From SIO4C1 sp039820425 (GTDB lineage Bacteria > Cyanobacteriota > Cyanobacteriia > Phormidesmidales > Phormidesmidaceae): a DNA stretch of 12,407 nucleotides. The translations under genes and the position numbers were made by a program. The notes beneath the pieces are model-generated. The model was not told the origin of the DNA, searched no databases, and saw only the letters and a program-made list of their open reading frames with translations. The stretch spans positions 1 to 12,407 of the forward strand of contig JBCBQD010000171.1 in NCBI GenBank assembly GCA_039820425.1, read 5' to 3'. Positions 1 through 5,809 of the stretch are shown piece after piece (the stretch's first letter is position 1; the number at the start of each line of letters is the position of its first letter).

Positions 1-1302
1 TAATCGATCCTTGGCGGCTTGAAGATATCGCTGCTCATCCACCTCTGGGAGTTTTTGAGTCTGCACATAGCGGGCGATGGTTGCCCCCGTTTTGCGTCCA
101 TAGACGACGCATTCCAGCAGCGAATTGCTCCCCAGTCGATTGGCCCCGTGTACGGAGACACAGGCGCATTCCCCGGCGGCGAAAAAATTGTCGATCAGCC
201 CCTCGGTGCCACTCCGGACCTGACCCTCAATATTGACTGGAATTCCACCCATGGAGTAGTGGGCCGTAGGCCGAACGGGGATAGGCTCATCCACCGCATC
301 TACCCCCGCCAGGCGGTGGGCTTCTTCCCAACAAAAGGGCACCCGACTCATAATCTTTTCGCGGCCCATGTGGCGCAGGTCCAGATGGACAAAGGGGCCG
401 CCCGCTTGTCCATCGAGCTGAATGCCTCGGCCAGCGCGAAGCTCTGTGGTGATGGCGCGCGAAGTGATGTCGCGGGGAGCCAGTTCCATTTGTTTGGGCG
501 CATAGGTGGCCATGAAGCGATCGCCCTCGCTATTAATCAAATAGGCCCCCTCCCCTCGCACCGCCTCAGAAATCAAAACTCCGGCCGGATACAAGCCGGT
601 GGGGTGAAATTGGACAAATTCCATATCTTCCAGGGGGACACCTTCCCTCGCCGCCAGGGATAATCCATCCCCGGTCGAGGCAAAGTCATTGGAGGTGGTA
701 TTAAACACCCGACCGTAGCCCCCCGTTGCAAACATAACGGCCTTCGCCCGCAGCACTTGTAGCTCGCCATCGAGCAGGTGATACATCACCACCCCTTTGG
801 CCTGATTATCTTCTAGGATGAGGCGCAGGACATACCACTCGTCATAAATGGTCACCCCGTACTGGAGGATGTTGTTGTATAGCTCATGCAAAATGGCGTG
901 CCCGGTTTTGTCTGCTGCATAACAGGTGCGTTTGTGGCTATGGCCCCCAAACGCCCGCTGCGCAACACGACCGTCTTCGAGCCTGGAAAACAAAACACCC
1001 AGATGCTCTAAATCAATGACGACTTCCGGTGCTTCTCGAGTGAGTATTTCGACGGCGTCTTGATCCGCCAGGTAGTCAGACCCCTTGACCGTATCAAAGG
1101 CGTGGGCTTCCCAGCTGTCCTGGTCATCGACATTCTTGAGAGTGGCGGCGATGCCGCCCTGGGCCGCCACGGAGTGAGAGCGAATCGGATGGGTTTTGGC
1201 CACCATCGCCAGATTTAGGCCAGGGTCGGTACGGGCAATCTCTAGGGCGGCTCGACAGCCAGCAAGTCCACCCCCAACAATGACAACATCATGCTCTAAC
1301 AT
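1..1302 (-). CDS. sdhA: Succinate dehydrogenase/fumarate reductase flavoprotein subunit (SdhA), C-terminus beyond window
   Basis: This is the FAD-carrying catalytic subunit of complex II. It oxidises succinate to fumarate and passes electrons through an iron-sulfur subunit to quinone; in cyanobacteria that quinone is the thylakoid plastoquinone pool. I translated 434 codons from the ATG at 1302 with no stop. The family is about 570-600 residues long, so the C-terminal capping region is missing from the window. Visible motifs are the N-terminal dinucleotide fold (VVIVGGGLAG, residues 6-15), His43 in RSHSVAAQGG as the expected covalent FAD attachment site, His233 in FHPTG, Arg249 in RGEGA (equivalent to the catalytic arginine), His348 in AHYSMGG and Arg389 in NRLGSNSLLE. 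Together these cover the expected active-site set. The start lies 9 bp after the stop of the CCG-domain gene, so the two are probably co-transcribed. No strong Shine-Dalgarno is seen. An L-aspartate oxidase is less likely because of the RSHSVAAQGG/HPTG pattern and the partner gene. Confidence 0.93.
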   Translation of the reverse strand, partial: MLEHDVVIVGGGLAGCRAALEIARTDPGLNLAMVAKTHPIRSHSVAAQGGIAATLKNVDDQDSWEAHAFDTVKGSDYLADQDAVEILTREAPEVVIDLEHLGVLFSRLEDGRVAQRAFGGHSHKRTCYAADKTGHAILHELYNNILQYGVTIYDEWYVLRLILEDNQAKGVVMYHLLDGELQVLRAKAVMFATGGYGRVFNTTSNDFASTGDGLSLAAREGVPLEDMEFVQFHPTGLYPAGVLISEAVRGEGAYLINSEGDRFMATYAPKQMELAPRDITSRAITTELRAGRGIQLDGQAGGPFVHLDLRHMGREKIMSRVPFCWEEAHRLAGVDAVDEPIPVRPTAHYSMGGIPVNIEGQVRSGTEGLIDNFFAAGECACVSVHGANRLGSNSLLECVVYGRKTGATIARYVQTQKLPEVDEQRYLQAAKDRL

Positions 1303-1311
1303 GGCTCAGTT

Positions 1312-2217
1312 TTAGGCTAATCCCAATTTTTCTAAAACAGGACGGGTCGAAACCACATGTCGCTCTAACCCCAGCTTTTTGGGCGCAATGCCCAAAGCGA
1401 GACCCACCAATTGGGGCAGATGCAGCACGGGTAGGCCCAAGGTTTCACCCAGGGTTTTCTCCACTTCGGGTTGGCGGGAATCTAAGTTGAGGTGACAGAG
1501 GGGACACGGGGTGACCAAACAATCGGCACCCGCTGCAAGCGCCTCTTGAATACGACCACCCGCCATTTGGAAAGATGCCTGGGTGGCGTAACTGGCGATG
1601 GGCCAGCCACAGCACTGGGTCCGGCCCCGATAATAGATCGGGGTCGCGCCGATCGCCGAGAACAAATTTTCCATGGAGGCGGGATGGTGGGGATCGTCAA
1701 AGGGTAAAGATTTTTGGGCGCGCAGGAGGTAACAGCCATAGAAGGCCGCGCACTTTAAACCCTCAAGTTTGTGGCGTACTTGCTGGGTCAGGGACTCAAG
1801 GCCATAATCACCCACCAAGGCCCATAGGAGATGCTTGACTTCGCTACTGCCCTGGTAGGGGGAACAGTGTTGCTTTTCTAGAAGCTGGTTAATTTGTCCC
1901 AGATAGTCAGGGTCGCTGGTCTGGGCTGCTTTGAGACGCTCATCTACGTGGCCGATCACCCCCTGGCAGGTGCTGCAATGGGTTAACAAGGGTAGATTGA
2001 GCTGTTCTGCCAGGGCGATGTTGCGGGCGTTAACGGTATCTTCTAGAAACTGAGACTCTTCCTTAAAAGTTCCAGAGCCACAGCAAGCAGCCTGTTTGAG
2101 CTCAATCAACTCAATACCCAGTGCTTGGGTGATTTCATGGGTGGATTGGTATAGCTCTCGACAGGCCCCTTGGGCAACGCAACCTGGAAAGTAGGCATAT
2201 TTGAGGGGGGTGGCCAT
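1312..2217 (-). CDS. Double CCG-domain (HdrB/SdhE-like) cysteine-rich protein, probable complex II partner
   Basis: The protein has 301 residues with two cysteine-rich CCG domains. The first is C13-X31-C45-C46-G with C81-x-x-C84; the second is C162-X39-C202-C203-G with C238-x-x-C241. All ten signature cysteines are present. In heterodisulfide reductase subunit B such domains hold non-cubane [4Fe-4S] clusters. In type E succinate:quinone reductases a related subunit (SdhE) replaces the usual haem-bearing membrane anchor. No transmembrane helix is evident. Its position directly upstream of sdhA, on the same strand with a 9 bp gap, argues that it serves complex II rather than methanogen-type chemistry. 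Databases usually label it CoB-CoM heterodisulfide reductase iron-sulfur subunit B family. The ATG at 2217 aligns the first PGC motif at residues 11-13, the normal position. No clear Shine-Dalgarno precedes it. The specific role in complex II is inference; the fold is secure. Confidence 0.88.
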   Translation of the reverse strand: MATPLKYAYFPGCVAQGACRELYQSTHEITQALGIELIELKQAACCGSGTFKEESQFLEDTVNARNIALAEQLNLPLLTHCSTCQGVIGHVDERLKAAQTSDPDYLGQINQLLEKQHCSPYQGSSEVKHLLWALVGDYGLESLTQQVRHKLEGLKCAAFYGCYLLRAQKSLPFDDPHHPASMENLFSAIGATPIYYRGRTQCCGWPIASYATQASFQMAGGRIQEALAAGADCLVTPCPLCHLNLDSRQPEVEKTLGETLGLPVLHLPQLVGLALGIAPKKLGLERHVVSTRPVLEKLGLA

Positions 2218-2234
2218 AGGGGAAATAAAAAGTG

Positions 2235-2265
2235 CTAGGAATAAAACCGCATGGTTCCATCCTAG
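2235..2265. promoter_or_regulatory. Nested inverted repeat upstream of the CCG-domain gene
   Basis: CTAGGA (2235-2240) pairs with TCCTAG (2260-2265). Inside it, AACC (2245-2248) and GGTT (2253-2256) flank a GCAT loop. The repeat sits 18-48 bp upstream of the minus-strand start at 2217 and touches a HIP1 octamer at 2267-2274. It could be an operator or a hairpin in the leader of the sdhA operon. There is no functional evidence beyond position. Confidence 0.35.
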
Positions 2266-2366
2266 TGCGATCGCAAGATAAAGGGCAGATTTCGCAACAC
2301 TTATCGATATTCCCCCTTCCGACTGCTCGGCTTAAGGCTCAAACCAAAGCCCACCACCGCTTAGCT

Positions 2367-2411
2367 GGCTTCGATGGTGAGCTCACCGGACCGAGCGCTC
2401 GCGCCGAAGCC
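2367..2411. other. Compact multi-branched palindrome just downstream of the cyclophilin gene
   Basis: An outer 7-bp stem, GGCTTCG (2367-2373) with CGAAGCC (2405-2411), encloses two perfect palindromes: GGTGAGCTCACC (2376-2387) and CGAGCGCTCG (2392-2401). It begins 2 bp beyond the stop codon of the minus-strand cyclophilin gene. A position at the gene end suggests transcript 3'-end formation or stabilisation. No T-run follows on either strand, so it is not a standard intrinsic terminator. Confidence 0.5.
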
Positions 2412-2413
2412 CA

Positions 2414-2836
2414 TTAACCCTCTTCAATCTTCACTGATACAATTTTATCTCCCTGAGCAATAGCATTGACCACATCCATATCGTCAGTTTTGCCAAACAC
2501 CGTATGCACCCCGTCCAGATGGGGCTGAGGCCCATGGCAGATAAAGAACTGACTTCCCCCCGTATTGGGACCTCGGTGCGCCATCGATAGACTGCCTGCC
2601 AGGTGCTTATTTGAGTTGATTTCACAGTCAATGGTGTAGCCAGGCCCCCCGGTTCCCGTGCCTTGGGGGCAACCGCCCTGGATCATAAAATTCTTAATCA
2701 CTCGATGAAAGCTTAAACCATCATAGAATCCGTCCTTTGAAAGCTTAGTGAAATTAGCCACCGTGCCGGGCGCATCTTGATCAAAAAGCTCAAGTGTGAT
2801 CGTGCCCTTGTTCGTTTCCATTACAGCTTTGGTCAT
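2414..2836 (-). CDS. Cyclophilin-type peptidyl-prolyl cis-trans isomerase, cytosolic
   Basis: This is a single-domain cyclophilin of 140 residues that catalyses cis-trans isomerisation of prolyl bonds during protein folding. Counted from the ATG at 2836, the active-site residues are Arg45 in FHRV, Phe50, Met51 and Gln53 in NFMIQGG, Gln96-Phe97-Phe98 in SQFFI, Leu107 and His111. The position of the human cyclophilin A tryptophan (Trp121) is His106, so weak cyclosporin binding is expected, as for most bacterial members. There is no signal peptide or membrane segment, which points to the cytoplasm. A TTG three codons further upstream (2845) is in frame, but the ATG gives the usual N-terminus MTKAVMETNKG. 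The gene is separated from its neighbours by repeat-rich spacers and is probably monocistronic. Confidence 0.93.
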   Translation of the reverse strand: MTKAVMETNKGTITLELFDQDAPGTVANFTKLSKDGFYDGLSFHRVIKNFMIQGGCPQGTGTGGPGYTIDCEINSNKHLAGSLSMAHRGPNTGGSQFFICHGPQPHLDGVHTVFGKTDDMDVVNAIAQGDKIVSVKIEEG

Positions 2837-2861
2837 CTCAATCAATGCCTCAATCTTTAAA

Positions 2862-2882
2862 GTTTTGAGTTTTGAGTTTTGA
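2862..2882. repeat. Short tandem heptamer repeat, three copies of GTTTTGA
   Basis: Three exact copies of GTTTTGA occupy 2862-2868, 2869-2875 and 2876-2882. They lie upstream of the cyclophilin gene, 26 bp before its ATG, within the likely leader. Heptameric short tandemly repeated repetitive (STRR) sequences are a known feature of filamentous cyanobacteria. On the minus strand the unit reads TCAAAAC. Confidence 0.8.
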
Positions 2883-2921
2883 ATTTCAAGTTTCCAGGGT
2901 TAGTTTAAGCGCCCAGCTATC

Positions 2922-3148
2922 GCCCCCCTCCCCGCCCTTTCCAAGATTGCGACCGTGTACACACATTTCGGACTAAAGTCCAAAATGCTGCATTGCCCCC
3001 CCTTTGTCCTCCCAATTCTGGAGGGAACCTCAATTCAAAGTTCCCCAGAATTAGGGAATTTAGGGGGCACTCAGCACCGCAAGCGATTTTACGATGACTT
3101 GTGTATACACCGTAGCTCCCAGATTGGGAGAGGGCTGGGGAGAGGGCC
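2922..3148. repeat. MITE-like imperfect palindromic element, about 230 bp, no coding capacity
   Basis: The stretch folds back on itself over most of its length. Outer arms: a C-rich block (2922-2937) pairs with GGGCTGGGGAGAGGGCC (3132-3148), and ACCGTGTACACACA (2952-2965) is matched at 12 of 14 bases by the reverse complement of 3100-3113. Inner arms: TGCTG (2986-2990) with CAGCA (3072-3076), TGCCCCC (2994-3000) with GGGGGCA (3063-3069), and ATTCTGG (3015-3021) with CCAGAAT (3045-3051). An apical GGGAAC/GTTCCC pair lies at 3023-3028 and 3040-3045. The block CCCCAGAATTAGGGAATTTA resembles motifs I remember as widely dispersed in cyanobacterial genomes. No transposase or convincing target duplication is seen. 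The remaining gene-free bases 2883-2921 and 3149-3225 hold nothing I recognise. Confidence 0.65.
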
Positions 3149-3225
3149 TTCGAGAACTAGGAAATGGGCAAATTATTTAATTTTCATGCCTTAGAACTTA
3201 AAATGAAGAACTCAAAACCACCTCA

Positions 3226-4314
3226 TTATCTGTTCTTAGGTAGCTTTTTCTTCACAAATTTTGTATTCTTTGCAGGTTGTTTCTTGATGCCCTTAAAGCG
3301 GTTAAGTCCTGCATTTGCCGCTGCAACAACATCTCTGTTGACGTCTCGCAGGGCCTGTCTCAGAAAAGGAATCGCCTTAATACTACCGGTTTTACCCAGA
3401 GCTTGGATGGCAGCTAGTCGCACAGTTGGATCGGCATCTTTGCTGAGCTTGGCGAGTTTGGGTAAGGCTTGCAAACTTGCTTTGGGGCTTGCAGCGACGG
3501 CTTTGCCCAAGGCGATCGCAGCGTCACGGCGACTGTCTACATCAGGCTGATGACTCTGCCCAACCGAGGGAGCCTTTTGGGGGGTGACTTTAGGCGGCTG
3601 AGCAGCGGTTGTCTGGGTGGATAGCGGCGTCGAAGTGTTCGTCACATCAATTGAGGCAACCTCAGTCGAGGGCATCACTGCCGAGGTCACCGGGCTGTCA
3701 TCCCACGGATCTGGAATCAGCGGCAACGTGGCCACAGCAGCGGATGACGCCATCACTGCCCTAACCGAAAAATCATCGCCTTCCCCAGGAGAACTGTCCG
3801 ACTCTAAGCCCGAATCGGGTGATTCAGCGCCTGCTGAAGGACTTGATGGCAGCGCCTCCTCAACCTCTGGCATAGGCAGGCCCGACCCCATGGACATACT
3901 ATTAACTACATCCATGGAACCGGGCTCAGGCTCCCCCACGGGGACGGCCTCCCCTTCTCCGCCAGCGTCGAAATCTTCAAAGCCGCCTAAAACGGCCATC
4001 CGAGCTTCGTATTCGGCTTCTAGCGATTCTACCTTCTGCTCAAAATCATCTTGGTAACGCTCAACCTTTTCGGCAAACAACTGCTCATAGCGTTCTTGCA
4101 GCTGACGCTTTTCTTCCCTCAATTTCTGCTTATGAGAGGCCTCAAGATGACTAAACTGTTCACGGTTGTGGTGCAGTTCTTGCTCGCGCTGATTGAGCTG
4201 TTCGCTTTTCTGCTGTAGCAAACTTTGCGAGCGCTGCAGCTTAGACTGCATTAATAAGTAAACAATGATTGCCCCAATCAAAATGCCAATAACCAGCGCA
4301 ATGCCAGGAACCAT
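3226..4314 (-). CDS. Membrane-anchored coiled-coil protein with C-terminal HEAT repeats, function unknown
   Basis: I do not recognise a named gene for this 362-residue protein. Residues 4-22 form a hydrophobic N-terminal helix that would act as a membrane anchor with the rest in the cytoplasm. Residues 24-106 are Gln/Glu/Lys-rich and predicted to be a coiled coil. Residues 112-258 are acidic, Ser/Pro/Thr-rich and probably disordered, with a PDPWDD motif at 201-206. Residues 260-341 form about two HEAT-like helical repeats (DPTVRLAAIQALGKTG is typical). The last 20 residues are strongly basic. HEAT repeats normally bind proteins, so a tethered adaptor or scaffold is plausible, but this is inference. 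Cyanobacterial phycobilin lyases also use HEAT repeats, yet the anchor, coiled coil and short repeat block make a lyase unlikely. The ATG at 4314 is supported by a strong Shine-Dalgarno. The flanking spacers are repeat-rich, so it is probably a single-gene unit. Confidence 0.85.
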   Translation of the reverse strand: MVPGIALVIGILIGAIIVYLLMQSKLQRSQSLLQQKSEQLNQREQELHHNREQFSHLEASHKQKLREEKRQLQERYEQLFAEKVERYQDDFEQKVESLEAEYEARMAVLGGFEDFDAGGEGEAVPVGEPEPGSMDVVNSMSMGSGLPMPEVEEALPSSPSAGAESPDSGLESDSSPGEGDDFSVRAVMASSAAVATLPLIPDPWDDSPVTSAVMPSTEVASIDVTNTSTPLSTQTTAAQPPKVTPQKAPSVGQSHQPDVDSRRDAAIALGKAVAASPKASLQALPKLAKLSKDADPTVRLAAIQALGKTGSIKAIPFLRQALRDVNRDVVAAANAGLNRFKGIKKQPAKNTKFVKKKLPKNR

Positions 4315-4322
4315 AACTGACG

Positions 4323-4330
4323 CCTCCTTT
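4323..4330 (-). promoter_or_regulatory. Strong ribosome binding site for the HEAT-repeat gene
   Basis: The minus strand reads AAAGGAGG, a near-perfect match to the anti-Shine-Dalgarno of 16S rRNA, ending 8 bases before the ATG at 4314. It is the strongest such site noticed in the window and fixes the start of the HEAT-repeat protein. Confidence 0.85.
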
Positions 4331-4382
4331 GCAGTGTGGACTTAGGACCTTTGAAAATTATTCCCTAACACATTTGATTACA

Positions 4383-4432
4383 GGGTAACCCCCTTGGAAA
4401 CTTAATAGCTTAAGAATACTTATTGGTTACCC
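4383..4432. promoter_or_regulatory. Nested inverted repeat upstream of the HEAT-repeat gene
   Basis: GGGTAACC (4383-4390) and GGTTACCC (4425-4432) are exact reverse complements separated by 34 bases. The spacer contains a second hairpin, CTTAA-TAGC-TTAAG (4401-4414). It lies 69-118 bp upstream of the minus-strand gene starting at 4314 and could be a regulator site or cruciform. No T-run supports a terminator. Confidence 0.4.
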
Positions 4433-4465
4433 ATGGGCAGCGTCAAGACATCCAGCAATAGAAGT

Positions 4466-4528
4466 CAGCATCCAGAATCCAGAATCCAACCACGCTGACT
4501 GCTCATTCCTGACGCCTAACGTCTAATG
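4466..4528. repeat. Degenerate period-7 repeat array, nine units
   Basis: Reading in strict 7-base steps gives CAGCATC, CAGAATC, CAGAATC, CAACCAC, GCTGACT, GCTCATT, CCTGACG, CCTAACG and TCTAATG. Units 2 and 3 are identical, and units 7-9 are close variants of each other. This looks like a decayed heptameric STRR array of the kind known in cyanobacteria. AGTCAGC (4463-4469) and GCTGACT (4494-4500) also form a 7-bp inverted repeat across the first half. The rest of the 4315-4669 spacer holds the neighbouring inverted repeat, the two ribosome binding sites and presumably the rsfS promoter, which I cannot place. Confidence 0.6.
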
Positions 4529-4654
4529 CTTTTTCCAGCTAGACAGACTGAAAACTTGATCTAAAATATGCCTATATCGCTTAGTCGTAAGTCTGCAAAA
4601 CTCTAAAACCCCCTCTAAGCAAGGTATCTATGGCAATTTACACCCACATTTTTT

Positions 4655-4660
4655 GGAGGA
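4655..4660 (+). promoter_or_regulatory. Shine-Dalgarno site fixing the TTG start of rsfS
   Basis: GGAGGA ends 9 bases before the TTG at 4670. No in-frame ATG exists near the conserved N-terminal region, so this site decides the non-ATG start. Confidence 0.75.
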
Positions 4661-4669
4661 TTCATATCT

Positions 4670-5101
4670 TTGGCTGATCTACTTAGAGTCAACGCTTCAA
4701 CGCCTTCTGAGGCAATCGATGGGTCCGGTTTAACCGACGAACAAGCCAAAGCCCTGGCAATCACGATTGCTGATGCAGCCGACGACCGCAAAGCAGCCGA
4801 CATCAAGATTTTACAAGTAGGAGACGTGTCATACCTGGCTGATTATTTCGTGATTGTCACTGGTTTTTCGAATGTGCAAGTGCGTGCGATCGCACGCACC
4901 ATCGAAGCGGCAGTCCAGGAACACTGGCAACGCAACCCCTTGAATACTGAGGGCATCACCGAAGGCCGCTGGGTGCTGCAAGACTATGGCGAGGTGATCG
5001 TACACATTTTTCAACCGCGCGAGCGGGAGTTCTACGATCTAGACGCCTTTTGGGGACACGCCGAGCAGCTTAGCTACACCCCCAAGCTTGCCGAGGCTTG
5101 A
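4670..5101 (+). CDS. rsfS: Ribosome silencing factor RsfS (Iojap/DUF143 family)
   Basis: RsfS binds ribosomal protein uL14 on the 50S subunit and blocks joining with the 30S, which lowers translation when nutrients run short. The protein has 143 residues. The RsfS domain runs from about residue 24 to 138, with the family hallmarks ADDRKAADIKILQV (36-49), SYLADYFVIVTG (53-64), the HW of EHW near 84-85, EGRWVLQDYGEVIVHIF (about 97-113) and FYDLDAFWG. The first 23 residues are a non-conserved extension. The start is a TTG preceded by GGAGGA with 9-base spacing. A 15-codon reading frame (ATG at 4630) overlaps this start in another frame. An exact 20-bp palindrome centred on a HIP1 octamer lies inside the gene at 4880-4899. 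It is the first gene of a co-oriented trio with the CGLD27-family and asparaginase genes. Confidence 0.93.
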   Translation: MADLLRVNASTPSEAIDGSGLTDEQAKALAITIADAADDRKAADIKILQVGDVSYLADYFVIVTGFSNVQVRAIARTIEAAVQEHWQRNPLNTEGITEGRWVLQDYGEVIVHIFQPREREFYDLDAFWGHAEQLSYTPKLAEA

Positions 5102-5147
5102 GGCGCAACTCACAGACTAAAAACGCACTACAATAAGCAGGTGAACT

Positions 5148-5203
5148 ACATCCAGTTTGAAAGCTTGAGTTTTGCCCGCAGGGCAAGCAACAGGTTTGGA
5201 TGT
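5148..5203 (+). promoter_or_regulatory. Potential structured leader between rsfS and the CGLD27-family gene
   Basis: An outer stem ACATCCA (5148-5154) with TGGATGT (5197-5203) encloses a perfect short hairpin TTGCCC-GCA-GGGCAA (5172-5186). GCTTG (5163-5167) can pair instead with CAAGC (5184-5188), which excludes the inner hairpin. A TACAAT hexamer at 5129-5134 could be a -10 element for a transcript carrying this leader. No known riboswitch class is recognised. Confidence 0.4.
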
Positions 5204-5246
5204 GGCCAAGATTTAAATTAGCCCGAACGTGTCCTAAGTTCTTTTT

Positions 5247-5744
5247 ATGAAGACCACTGTGTCGCGATGCCCAGTCCCAGCCGATCAAGTTCCCATTCGG
5301 GAATATGAAGAAATGCGAGATTCTTGGTTTTATAGCTGGGGAACTCAGGACTTGCGCGGTTATTTAAAGCCAATCGTTATCATTTGGGTCGCGAGCTGGC
5401 TAGTAACGGCTCCAGTTTCGGCGGCTAGTTTTGTGCCCACTCAGCAGGGGTTTCAGTTTTTAGCCAGTGCGGCGTTGGGAGGATTGATTTTACCCACCCT
5501 CGCCCTTTTGCAGCTGTATATTGGCTGGGTTCACGTGGGTAATCGCCTACGCAATCAAAAAGTACCCTACGAAGAGTCAGGTTGGTATGACGGGCAAGTT
5601 TGGGTTAAACCCGAGGATATCTCTAACCGAGACCGGCTGATCGTTGATTATCAAGTCAAACCGATTCTACGCAGGCTACAAAAAACCTTCGCCGCCATGA
5701 TAAGTTTGGTGCTGCTAGCCAGTGGGCTCTGGCAGTTTCTCTAG
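5247..5744 (+). CDS. CGLD27-family (DUF1230) membrane protein
   Basis: The 165-residue protein matches the CGLD27/DUF1230 family, shared by cyanobacteria, algae and plants; the plastid homologue in Arabidopsis has been linked to iron-deficiency responses. Biochemical function is unknown. Visible family features are the N-terminal CPVPADQVPIREYE block (residues 8-21), the WYDGQVWVKPED block (113-124) and DRLIVDYQVKPILRRL (129-144). Three hydrophobic segments at about 41-60, 68-95 and 147-164 indicate an integral membrane protein with N-terminal and middle loops exposed. It follows rsfS by 145 bp and precedes an asparaginase gene by 65 bp on the same strand. No Shine-Dalgarno stands before the ATG at 5247, but this start places the CPVP motif at its normal distance from the N-terminus. 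Confidence 0.88.
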   Translation: MKTTVSRCPVPADQVPIREYEEMRDSWFYSWGTQDLRGYLKPIVIIWVASWLVTAPVSAASFVPTQQGFQFLASAALGGLILPTLALLQLYIGWVHVGNRLRNQKVPYEESGWYDGQVWVKPEDISNRDRLIVDYQVKPILRRLQKTFAAMISLVLLASGLWQFL

Positions 5745-5809
5745 GTTTGAGTCTTCGGGCCTAAAGATTTAGAGCTAACAGCGCACTGGAATATCACAGG
5801 GGCTTAGTC

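Noticed and set aside
19..663. Plus-strand frame of 214 codons
   Set aside because: It lies antisense within sdhA, whose own frame is open throughout with all active-site motifs.
2367..2411. Possible degenerate tRNA because of the 7-bp outer stem
   Set aside because: Only 45 bases long, with no anticodon loop, T-loop consensus or CCA.
3131..3148. G-rich run as a possible G-quadruplex or terminator
   Set aside because: It pairs with the C-rich block at 2922-2937 and is better explained as an arm of the repeat element.
2955..3194. Plus-strand 79-codon frame
   Set aside because: It lies almost wholly inside the palindromic repeat element and its translation (SPELGNLGGT) is that of the repeat, with no family features.
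3617..4057. Plus-strand 146-codon Ser/Pro-rich frame
   Set aside because: It mirrors the low-complexity linker of the HEAT-repeat gene on the other strand, which has a strong ribosome binding site and recognisable domains.
2862..4528. Tandem repeats considered as a CRISPR array
   Set aside because: The units are 7 bp with no unique spacers and no cas genes nearby.
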